DNA from: Clostridia bacterium
GTDB taxonomy: Bacteria > Bacillota > Clostridia > Oscillospirales > CAG-382
DNA length: 5,915 nucleotides
NCBI GenBank assembly: GCA_017646185.1
Contig: JAGCNA010000207.1
Span: forward strand, 1-5,915
Reading direction: 5' to 3'
The position numbers were made by a program, and so were the translations under genes. How positions within the stretch are numbered: the first letter of the stretch is position 1; every line of letters starts with the position of its first letter. A model generated the notes under the pieces. The model saw only the letters and a program-made list of their open reading frames with translations. It was not told the origin of the DNA and searched no databases. Below, one piece after another: positions 1 through 5,516 of the stretch.

Positions 1-2936
1 ACTCTGGTGCGTATGCCGTTTTCCTTAAGGAATTTTGCCGTACCTGCGGTAGCCTCTATATTAAAGCCAAGGTTGTAGAAACGGCGGATAAGGGGAAGTG
101 CTTCTTCCTTGTCCTGATCAGAAATGGTGGCAAACACGGTGCCGTAGTTTTGCAGGTGCATACCGCTTGCCTGCAACGCCTTATAAAGTGCGCGGTGGAA
201 GTTGTCATCGTAACCGATAGCTTCACCGGTGGATTTCATTTCGGGGGAAAGGTATGCGTCTATACCGTGGATCTTGTTAAAGGAGAATACGGGTGCTTTT
301 ACGTAATGACGCTTCTTTTCGTCGGGATAAATGCCGAAAATACCCTGCTCCTTAAGGCTTACACCCAAAATTACCTCGGTTGCGATATCCGCAAGGGAAT
401 ATCCCGTTGCCTTGGAAAGGAAGGGAACGGTACGGGAGGAACGGGGGTTAACCTCAATAATATATACGTTTTCGTCCTTATCAACGATAAACTGAATGTT
501 AAACAGACCTACAATGCCTATTCCCAAGCCCAGCATCTTGGAATAACGGAGTATGGTAGCCTTAACCTTATCGGAAATGCTGTAGGTGGGATATACGCTT
601 ATAGAGTCGCCGGAGTGGATACCCGTTCTTTCAACCAGCTCCATAATACCGGGAACGAATACGTTTATACCGTCGCAGATAGCGTCAACCTCTACCTCTT
701 TACCCTGAATATATTTATCAACAAGTACGGGCTTGTCTTCGTCTATTTCAACTGCGCTCTTAAGATACTGGCGGAGCTGCTGTTCGTTTGCAACGATCTG
801 CATAGCTCTTCCGCCCAGAACGAAGGAGGGACGTACCAAAACGGGGTAGCCTATTTCTGCGGCAGTCTTAACGCCGTCCTCGATATTGGTTACCGCCTTG
901 CCCTGAGGCTGGGGAATATTAAGCTCTGCAAGTATTTTTTCAAAGCTGTCACGGTTTTCGGCACGCTCAATAGCGGCGCAATCCGTACCGATAATGTTTA
1001 CGCCTCTGTCAACAAGGGGCTGTGCAAGGTTTATTGCGGTCTGACCGCCAAGGGATGCGATAACACCCATAGGCTTTTCAAACTCAATAATATTCATTAC
1101 GTCTTCGGGAGTAAGAGGCTCGAAGTAAAGCTTGTCTGCGGTGGTGTAGTCGGTGGAAACGGTTTCGGGGTTGTTGTTAATAATAATAGCCTCGTAGCCG
1201 CTGTTTTTAATGGTGGTTACGGCGTGAACGGTAGAGTAATCGAACTCAACGCCCTGACCTATACGGATAGGACCTGCACCCAGAACAACTACCTTCTTTC
1301 TGTCGGTAAGGATAGATTTGTTCTCGCCGGTGTAGGAGGAGTAGAAATAGGGGATATACGCATCGGTGTGGCAGGTATCCACCATACGGTAAACGGGGAA
1401 TATGTTTTCCTCTTTACGCTTGTTGAACACTTCGATTTCGCTTACTTCCCAGATAATGGATATCTGCTTATCGCCAAAGCCCATCTTCTTTGCAGCTTTA
1501 AGGGTTTCTATATCCCACTTGTTTTCCTTAAGGCGGGCTTCCATATCCACAATATTTTTAAGGGTGTTAAGGAAGTAAACGTCTATCTTGGTGAAATCAC
1601 TTAACTTTTCCGTGTCTTCGCCCTTGCGTATAAGCTCGGTTATAGCAAAGATATTGTCATCTCTGAACTTGGAGATATATTCGTATATCTCTTCAACTTC
1701 CATCTTTGCAAACTTGGGCATGCTGAAGTGGCATACGCCGGTTTCAAGAGAACGTACGGATTTAAGCAGACATTCTTCCAGATTTTCACCAATTCCCATT
1801 ACCTCACCGGTAGCCTTCATCTGGGTGCCCAGAGTGTTGGGAACGGTGTTGAATTTATCAAAGGGGAAACGGGGAAGCTTTGCTACCACGTAATCAAGTC
1901 TGGGCTCAAAGGCAGCGTTGGTGTTGGCAATGGCAATTTCCTCCAAGGACATACCCACAGCTATTTTTGCGGTTACGCGGGCAATGGGATATCCGCTGGC
2001 TTTGGATGCAAGCGCGGAGGAACGGGAAACTCTGGGGTTTACCTCGATCAGGTAATAATCGCCGTTTTCGGGGTTGAATGCGTACTGTACGTTACAGCCG
2101 CCTTCTATTTTAAGCTCGCGGATGATCTTGATCGCGCTGTCGTTAAGCTTTTTGTGATGCTCGGGAGAGAGGGTAAGTATGGGAGCCACAACTATAGAGT
2201 CGCCGGTGTGAACGCCAACGGGGTCGATATTTTCCATACCGCAAATGGTAATGGCTTTATCGTTGCTGTCACGCATAACCTCAAATTCAATTTCCTTGTA
2301 GCCCTTAACGCTCTTTTCAATAAGAACCTGATGCACGGGGGAAAGCTTGAATGCGTTTGTGCCTATCTCCACAAGCTCTTCTTCGTTGTATGCAAATCCG
2401 CCGCCGGTACCGCCGAGAGTGAAAGCGGGACGAAGTACAACGGGGTAGCCGATCTCTTTTGCAGCCTTCTTTGCCTGCTCAAGATCATAGGTTATTTCGG
2501 AGGGGATAACGGGCTCGCCGATAGACTGGCAAAGCTCCTTGAACATTTCTCTGTCCTCTGCACGCTCAATGCTTTCGCTGCTGGTGCCAAGCAGTTCAAC
2601 TCCGCATTCCTTCAGAACGCCCTTTTTCTCAAGCTGCATTGCAAGGTTAAGACCGGTCTGACCGCCGATACCGGGAACGATAGCGTCGGGACGCTCATAA
2701 CGGAGTATTTTTGCCACGTATTCAAGGGTAAGGGGTTCCATATACACCTTGTCGGCAATGGTGGTGTCTGTCATAATGGTTGCGGGGTTGGAGTTAACCA
2801 GCACAACCTCGTAGCCTTCTTCTTTAAGTGCAAGACACGCCTGAGTGCCTGCATAGTCAAATTCCGCCGCCTGACCGATAACGATAGGGCCGGAGCCGAT
2901 TATAAGTATCTTTTTAAGGTCTGTTCTCTTTGCCAT
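1..2936 (-). CDS. carB: Carbamoyl-phosphate synthase large subunit, 3' end beyond window
   Basis: Makes carbamoyl phosphate from bicarbonate, ammonia (channelled from the CarA glutaminase subunit) and two ATP, the first step of pyrimidine synthesis and also used for arginine; cytoplasmic. I read 978 codons without a stop. The protein starts MAKRTDLKKILIIGSGPIVI. The first ATP-grasp half carries RPAFTLGGTGGG, GVHTGDSIVVAP and EVNPRVSRSSALASK (Asn about residue 300, one off the E. coli CarB number). The second half restarts near residue 553 with VVVLGAGPIRIGQGVEFDYS and has EVNPRSSRTVPFLSKATGYP near 830. The MGS-like allosteric domain starts near 933 (TVFATISDQDKEEALPLIRR); its EATAGT matches the effector-binding Thr pair of the E. 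coli enzyme. The family is about 1,065-1,075 residues, so roughly 90 are missing at the edge, not by mutation. The start is fixed by a GGAGG 8 nt upstream. It follows pyrC by 14 nt; carA is not upstream of it. Confidence 0.97.
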   Translation of the reverse strand, partial: MAKRTDLKKILIIGSGPIVIGQAAEFDYAGTQACLALKEEGYEVVLVNSNPATIMTDTTIADKVYMEPLTLEYVAKILRYERPDAIVPGIGGQTGLNLAMQLEKKGVLKECGVELLGTSSESIERAEDREMFKELCQSIGEPVIPSEITYDLEQAKKAAKEIGYPVVLRPAFTLGGTGGGFAYNEEELVEIGTNAFKLSPVHQVLIEKSVKGYKEIEFEVMRDSNDKAITICGMENIDPVGVHTGDSIVVAPILTLSPEHHKKLNDSAIKIIRELKIEGGCNVQYAFNPENGDYYLIEVNPRVSRSSALASKASGYPIARVTAKIAVGMSLEEIAIANTNAAFEPRLDYVVAKLPRFPFDKFNTVPNTLGTQMKATGEVMGIGENLEECLLKSVRSLETGVCHFSMPKFAKMEVEEIYEYISKFRDDNIFAITELIRKGEDTEKLSDFTKIDVYFLNTLKNIVDMEARLKENKWDIETLKAAKKMGFGDKQISIIWEVSEIEVFNKRKEENIFPVYRMVDTCHTDAYIPYFYSSYTGENKSILTDRKKVVVLGAGPIRIGQGVEFDYSTVHAVTTIKNSGYEAIIINNNPETVSTDYTTADKLYFEPLTPEDVMNIIEFEKPMGVIASLGGQTAINLAQPLVDRGVNIIGTDCAAIERAENRDSFEKILAELNIPQPQGKAVTNIEDGVKTAAEIGYPVLVRPSFVLGGRAMQIVANEQQLRQYLKSAVEIDEDKPVLVDKYIQGKEVEVDAICDGINVFVPGIMELVERTGIHSGDSISVYPTYSISDKVKATILRYSKMLGLGIGIVGLFNIQFIVDKDENVYIIEVNPRSSRTVPFLSKATGYSLADIATEVILGVSLKEQGIFGIYPDEKKRHYVKAPVFSFNKIHGIDAYLSPEMKSTGEAIGYDDNFHRALYKALQASGMHLQNYGTVFATISDQDKEEALPLIRRFYNLGFNIEATAGTAKFLKENGIRTR

Positions 2937-2944
2937 TTTTGTTT

Positions 2945-2949
2945 CCTCC
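2945..2949 (-). promoter_or_regulatory. Ribosome binding site of carB
   Basis: On the minus strand GGAGG lies 8 nt before the carB ATG (2936). It sits inside the 14-nt gap after the pyrC stop codon, so ribosomes ending pyrC arrive on this site. This supports co-transcription and probably translational coupling of the two genes. Confidence 0.85.
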
Positions 2950-2950
2950 G

Positions 2951-4153
2951 TTATATCTTATACACAATTTTTCCGTCTTTTACTGTAAGCACACATTCGC
3001 CGTACAGTGTTTCGCCTTCAAAGGGAGTAGCTTTTCCCATTGAAACAAGGTCTTCTTTTTTAACCGTAAACGCTTTTTCCGTATCCCACAGGGTAAAGCC
3101 CGTGTCGGACGTAATATTAAACCGCTTTCGGGGGTTTATACATATAAGCTCGGTAAGCTTTTCAAGGGTTATAATTCCCGTTTTCACCAGATGGGTGTAA
3201 AGAATGGGGAACGCAAGCTCTATTCCCGTAATACCAAAGGGGCTTTTTTCAAGTCCGCGCGCCTTTTCTTCCTCGCTGTGAGGGGCGTGGTCGGTGGCGA
3301 TACAGTCTATAGTTCCGTCCAAGATACCCTCCAAAAGGGCTTGTCTGTCCTCTTTACTGCGCAACGGCGGGTTCATTTTAAATCTGCCCTCTTCTTTAAG
3401 GTCTGCGTCCGTAAGCACAAGGTAGTGGGGGGCGGTTTCGCAGGTTATATCCAGCCCTTCGGCTTTGGCTTTGCGTATAAGCTCCACGCTTTCCTTGGCG
3501 GATATGTGGCATACGTGGTATGTGCACCCCGTTTCCCGCACCAGAGCAATGTCTCTTTCAATCTGCTTCCATTCGCTTTCACTGCAAATGCCCTTGTGCC
3601 CGTGGGCTTTGGCGTATTCACCGTCGTGTATGTAACCGCCCTGCAAAAGGTCGTTTACTTCGCAGTGGGCAACTATCATTTTTCCAAGGGATTTGGCTTT
3701 AAGCATTGCCGCCCGCATCATATCGTCGGACTGTACGCCGCGCCCGTCATCGGAAAAGGCAATAACGTCCCGCGCCATATCCTCCATATCGGAAAGCTCT
3801 TTTCCCATTTCCCGCTTTGTTATTGCGCCGTAAGGGAAAATATCAATGCAGGCATCGAAATTTATTATATCAAGCTGTTGTTTTAAGGTTTCCGCACTGT
3901 CGGGCACGGGGTTAAGGTTTGGCATTGTGCACACTGCGGTGTAACCGCCCCGCGCCGCCGCCAAAGAACCGGTTTTCACCGTTTCCTTGTAAGAAAAACC
4001 CGGCTCACGAAAATGCACGTGCACGTCGCAAAAGCCGGGAAAAACAACATATCTTTCATTGTTAAAATGGGAATACTCCACCGCGGAAAAAAAGCGGTGT
4101 ACGTTCATGGCGTATTCTTGTGTAAAAGGTATTACCTTTGCTTTAAGTTCCAT
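2951..4153 (-). CDS. pyrC: Dihydroorotase, type I (PyrC)
   Basis: Catalyses reversible cyclisation of N-carbamoyl-L-aspartate to dihydroorotate, third step of pyrimidine synthesis; cytoplasmic metalloenzyme of the amidohydrolase superfamily. The 400-residue protein shows the metal-binding HxH with substrate arginine in DVHVHFREPG (His45, His47, Arg49), FSDDGRG (Asp135/136, the Asp that replaces the carboxylated lysine in type I enzymes), AHCE (His163), CHIS (His216), MNPPLR (Asn261) and ATDHAPH (Asp288, His289, His292). The C-terminus (FEGETLYGECVLTVKDGKIV) is typical of the beta-sandwich closing strand region. I chose ATG 4153 because GAGGG sits 6 nt upstream and the N-terminus then has family length. 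The frame is open for 80 more codons upstream, but these run through the attenuator and promoter. Family members are about 390-430 residues, so it appears complete. It is the first gene of a unit with carB. Confidence 0.95.
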   Translation of the reverse strand: MELKAKVIPFTQEYAMNVHRFFSAVEYSHFNNERYVVFPGFCDVHVHFREPGFSYKETVKTGSLAAARGGYTAVCTMPNLNPVPDSAETLKQQLDIINFDACIDIFPYGAITKREMGKELSDMEDMARDVIAFSDDGRGVQSDDMMRAAMLKAKSLGKMIVAHCEVNDLLQGGYIHDGEYAKAHGHKGICSESEWKQIERDIALVRETGCTYHVCHISAKESVELIRKAKAEGLDITCETAPHYLVLTDADLKEEGRFKMNPPLRSKEDRQALLEGILDGTIDCIATDHAPHSEEEKARGLEKSPFGITGIELAFPILYTHLVKTGIITLEKLTELICINPRKRFNITSDTGFTLWDTEKAFTVKKEDLVSMGKATPFEGETLYGECVLTVKDGKIVYKI

Positions 4154-4159
4154 AAAAAT

Positions 4160-4164
4160 CCCTC
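4160..4164 (-). promoter_or_regulatory. Ribosome binding site of pyrC
   Basis: GAGGG on the minus strand, 6 nt before ATG 4153. It decides the pyrC start against longer in-frame alternatives (ATG at 4264 and 4393). It lies just downstream of the attenuator's T-run, so it is transcribed only on read-through. Confidence 0.8.
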
Positions 4165-4174
4165 GCAAATTAAC

Positions 4175-4201
4175 AAAAAATCCTTGCCGAAAAGCAAGGA
4201 T
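4175..4201 (-). terminator. Intrinsic terminator in the pyrC leader (attenuator)
   Basis: On the minus strand ATCCTTGC and GCAAGGAT form a perfect 8-bp stem with a 6-nt loop (TTTTCG), ending in a run of T (4180-4175). It lies about 110 nt downstream of the predicted transcription start and 22 nt before pyrC. Between a promoter and its first gene such a terminator acts as an attenuator. The 5' arm (CCTTGC, 4199-4194) is complementary to GCAAGG at 4279-4274 upstream, giving a competing antiterminator pairing. Confidence 0.8.
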
Positions 4202-4272
4202 ACGGTTATTTTTCGCACAGTTTTTTCGGACACAAAAAACACTTTTTGCCCGCAAAAACCACATATTAACGC

Positions 4273-4304
4273 ACCTTGCCGATCTCTCGTATCGGCTTAA
4301 AGAT
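4273..4304 (-). promoter_or_regulatory. Bulged leader hairpin, candidate PyrR-binding anti-antiterminator
   Basis: Near the 5' end of the leader RNA, ATCTT (4304-4300) pairs with AAGGT (4277-4273, one G-U). A 5'-side bulge TAA follows, then GCCGAT pairs with ATCGGC (4283-4278) around the loop ACGAGAG. A lower stem, a 5' purine-containing bulge, an upper stem and a loop with GAGAG is the layout of PyrR-binding loops in Bacillus pyr leaders. However, the upper-stem bases do not match the usual UCC...GGYU consensus. The hairpin shares GCAAGG (4279-4274) with the antiterminator pairing, so forming it would free the terminator. PyrR as the ligand is inferred from the pyr genes and the shape; pyrR is not in this window. 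Confidence 0.55.
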
Positions 4305-4316
4305 CCAATTCGAGTT

Positions 4317-4345
4317 ATTATAGCATAAGATGATCTGTTTGTCAA
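4317..4345 (-). promoter_or_regulatory. Sigma-A promoter of pyrC-carB
   Basis: Perfect consensus -35 TTGACA (4345-4340) and -10 TATAAT (4322-4317) with a 17-bp spacer on the minus strand. The likely transcription start is an A near 4310, giving a leader of about 157 nt before pyrC. A promoter this strong fits control by downstream attenuation or by a repressor. Confidence 0.9.
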
Positions 4346-4356
4346 CAGATTATCTT
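4327..4356. promoter_or_regulatory. 30-bp palindrome over the pyrC -35 box, candidate operator
   Basis: AAGATGATCTGTT (4327-4339) and AACAGATTATCTT (4344-4356) are inverted repeats matching at 12 of 13 positions, separated by TGTC. The -35 hexamer of the pyrC promoter lies at its centre, upstream of the transcription start, so it would act as DNA, not RNA. A dimeric regulator bound here would block RNA polymerase. No regulator can be named. Confidence 0.5.
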
Positions 4357-4414
4357 TATATTTTTGGGACGCGTTCATTTGCCGCAGAACCAAAAACGCA
4401 AAATAATGTTTAAT

Positions 4415-4433
4415 GTGCAGTTATGTACTGCAC
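4415..4433. repeat. Short perfect inverted repeat
   Basis: GTGCAGT and ACTGCAC form a perfect 7-bp stem with a 5-nt loop (TATGT). It lies upstream of the pyrC promoter and is followed by no T-run, so it is not an obvious terminator. Its 3' side runs into CTGCACCAAATG (4428-4439), which recurs at 4604-4615 at the edge of the structured repeat. Confidence 0.6.
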
Positions 4434-4438
4434 CAAAT

Positions 4439-4470
4439 GTAGGGGACGGCGCCCTCGACGTCCCGCCCCC
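4439..4470. repeat. GC-rich hairpin, candidate interspersed intergenic repeat
   Basis: GGGACG (4443-4448) and CGTCCC (4459-4464) form a 6-bp stem around a 10-nt GC-rich loop, followed by a C-run. The opening GTAGGGG and the high GC stand out in otherwise AT-rich intergenic DNA. I recall similar GTAGGGG hairpins dispersed between genes in gut Clostridia; that is memory, not a search. Confidence 0.4.
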
Positions 4471-4490
4471 CACAGCATATTTATAAGGTA

Positions 4491-4525
4491 AAAATTTTTC
4501 CGACGAAAATCGTCTCCAAAATTTT
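4491..4525. repeat. Nested inverted repeat
   Basis: GACGA and TCGTC (4502-4506, 4510-4514) form a short hairpin with loop AAA. It is flanked by AAAATTTT blocks at 4491-4498 and 4518-4525 that can also pair. On the minus strand it is followed by a T-rich stretch, but no minus-strand gene ends nearby, so terminator function is unsupported. Confidence 0.35.
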
Positions 4526-4672
4526 ATTCTATTTGCGTTTTTGTAGACGTTTTTAGTCGGTGGGCAGTAGTAATCTACAGCTCCACGCGCCTAAAAACGC
4601 CTTCTGCACCAAATGCTCCGCGTCCTTCAGATTTCGAGAACTACAGACGGAAGGTTGTAATAATTGTTTACA
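4517..4672 (+). repeat. Left copy of an inverted structured repeat
   Basis: The 57-nt core (4551-4607) matches the reverse complement of 5304-5361 at about 50 of 58 aligned positions. Weaker similarity extends both ways: TTTGCGTTT outside, and CTACAGACGG (4641-4650) and GTTTACA inside. The core lies in a self-folding hairpin: CGTTTTTAG (4548-4556) pairs with CTAAAAACG (4591-4599), with inner GTGG/CCAC, GC/GC and GTAG/CTAC pairs around TAAT. The outer limits are estimates. There is no coding potential, and the inner end reaches the -35 of the following gene. Confidence 0.75.
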
Positions 4673-4695
4673 TTTTTCTTTTTTTGTGGTATAAT
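4667..4695 (+). promoter_or_regulatory. Promoter of the lipoprotein gene
   Basis: TTTACA (4667-4672), a 17-bp spacer and TATAAT (4690-4695), with an extended -10 TG at 4687-4688. A short leader of about 28 nt precedes ATG 4730. The -35 coincides with the inner end of the left repeat; the right copy carries the same GTTTACA. Confidence 0.85.
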
Positions 4696-4729
4696 GAAAT
4701 AAACAGAACTGCAATACGGAGGTTTTTGT

Positions 4730-5227
4730 ATGAAAAAAGTATTAGTTTCAATTTTGGCTTTTATATTGTGTGCCGTGTTTTGCTCTTGTACAGCCATGAA
4801 TATAGAAGATGCCAACGGCGAAGACACCGCTTTGTGCTCTATTACGGAGGAGGATATTCTCTCCGGCAAACTGGGCTCCACTCTTTTTGGTTCCTCCCGT
4901 GTTACGCTAAACGATAATACTACATATTCCGTGAAGAAAATGTCGGGGGTACTCATACTGGAAACCATTAAATCATCAAACAAAGATACTGTCTTCACCC
5001 TTACACTCACGCCCGAGCTTATAAGCGGAAATTTGCGAATCTTGTTGCTTGGCGACGGAGAGCTTGTTACAGATTTTCCCCTGGATAAAGCCACTACCTT
5101 CCTTCTTGATAACCCCGAATGCAAATATGAGCTTGTTGTGGCGGGAGAAAGTGCAGAATTTTCCGTAAAATACACCATAACAGAAAAAGATTACGTCAAA
5201 GAAGATCTGCCCGAACACAAAAAATAG
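4730..5227 (+). CDS. Small predicted lipoprotein, unknown function
   Basis: 165 residues, family not recognised. The start is supported by GGAGG (4718-4722) 7 nt upstream and a promoter before it. The N-terminus MKKVLVSILAFILCAVFCSC has a charged start, a hydrophobic stretch and a cysteine at residue 20 after F-C-S. This fits a type II signal peptide, although Phe at -3 is less usual than Leu; if so, it is anchored outside the cytoplasmic membrane. The mature part is about 145 residues and shows no catalytic motif, repeat or further membrane segment. Alternating polar/hydrophobic runs (VTLNDNTTYSV, TVFTLTLTPE, KYELVVAGES, AEFSVKYTIT) suggest beta strands, perhaps a small beta-sandwich. It is transcribed alone, divergent from pyrC, and sits between two inverted copies of a structured repeat. 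Its TTA and CTA leucine codons contrast with carB, where TTA appears once in the frame I read. Confidence 0.85.
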   Translation: MKKVLVSILAFILCAVFCSCTAMNIEDANGEDTALCSITEEDILSGKLGSTLFGSSRVTLNDNTTYSVKKMSGVLILETIKSSNKDTVFTLTLTPELISGNLRILLLGDGELVTDFPLDKATTFLLDNPECKYELVVAGESAEFSVKYTITEKDYVKEDLPEHKK

Positions 5228-5231
5228 CACT

Positions 5232-5400
5232 GTAAACCGTTTGCACGAAACTCCCGTCTGTAGAACTAAAAGTCTGATTTTGACGAGGAACTGTATAAAC
5301 AAAGCAGAAAACGTCTTTTAGACGCGTGGAGCTGTAGAAATCTACTGCCCACCGGCTAAAAGCGTTTAGAAACGCAAAATAAAAGGGAATTTGATTTCAA
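5232..5400 (-). repeat. Right copy of the structured repeat, inverted
   Basis: The reverse complement of 5304-5361 matches 4551-4607 closely; CCGTCTGTAG (5254-5263) and TGTAAAC near 5231 are the inverted counterparts of the left copy's inner blocks. The core folds on itself: CTTTTAG pairs with CTAAAAG, extended by AACG/CGTT past a bulged T, with the same inner GTAG/CTAC pairs around AAAT. The repeat starts about 5 nt after the lipoprotein stop codon and would form that transcript's 3' end region. A second small palindrome GCGTTT-AG-AAACGC (5362-5375) follows. The limits are estimates. Confidence 0.75.
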
Positions 5401-5405
5401 ATTCC
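5376..5405 (-). terminator. Second terminator-like hairpin downstream of the ClC gene
   Basis: GGAATTTG and CAAATTCC (5386-5393, 5398-5405) form a perfect 8-bp stem with a 4-nt loop. Read on the minus strand it is followed by CTTTTATTTT. It could back up the stronger terminator at 5417-5457. The stem is AT-rich, so its efficiency is uncertain. Confidence 0.45.
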
Positions 5406-5416
5406 AACCTATTAAG

Positions 5417-5457
5417 AAAACAAAAATGCGAGAGATAAAATACAATCTCTCGCATTT
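5417..5457 (-). terminator. Intrinsic terminator of the ClC-type gene
   Basis: AAATGCGAGAGAT (5424-5436) and ATCTCTCGCATTT (5445-5457) are perfectly complementary over 13 bp with an 8-nt loop. On the minus strand the stem runs into TTTTTGTTTT. It starts about 42 nt after the stop codon at 5499. On the plus strand only TTATAATT follows, so it may also weakly stop transcripts from the lipoprotein gene. Confidence 0.85.
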
Positions 5458-5481
5458 ATAATTACGGTATATAATTTTTGC

Positions 5482-5516
5482 GTTTCGGTCTGCAAAGTTT
5501 AGACAGTTTCGGTCTG
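5482..5516. repeat. 11-bp direct repeat across the ClC stop codon
   Basis: GTTTCGGTCTG occurs at 5482-5492 and 5506-5516, start to start 24 bp, so both copies are in the same reading frame. One encodes the final QTET of the protein; the other lies just past the stop. It looks like a small tandem duplication that a new stop codon has shortened, or chance. Confidence 0.5.

Noticed and set aside
150..3200. Two long plus-strand open frames (484 and 490 codons) opposite carB
   Set aside because: They are the exact codon-mirror frame of carB and exist because carB almost never uses TTA, CTA or TCA codons; the only break, at 1602-1604, is a TTA Leu codon. The peptides resemble no protein and the minus strand is clearly CarB.
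3191..4328. Plus-strand frames opposite pyrC and its leader
   Set aside because: They are antisense shadows of pyrC and the leader, with no recognisable protein features.
4327..4375. Plus-strand terminator formed by the palindrome and the following T-rich stretch
   Set aside because: No plus-strand gene lies upstream and the -35 box of pyrC sits at its centre, so an operator is more plausible.
4154..4393. 80-codon N-terminal extension of pyrC to ATG 4393
   Set aside because: That start lies upstream of the promoter and would place the promoter, leader and attenuator inside the gene. The start at 4153 has a good ribosome binding site and gives the family length.
5208..5236. Second inward promoter from TTTACA in the right repeat (minus strand)
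   Set aside because: No -10-like hexamer lies at 16-18 bp spacing; the bases there read CGGGCA.
4627..5302. Minus-strand frames of 183 and 108 codons opposite the lipoprotein gene
   Set aside because: No supporting promoter or ribosome binding site, low-complexity translations, and full overlap with a plus-strand gene that has both signals.
4394..5498. CRISPR array
   Set aside because: The repeats are two inverted copies separated by a gene plus small hairpins; there are no regularly spaced direct repeats with spacers.
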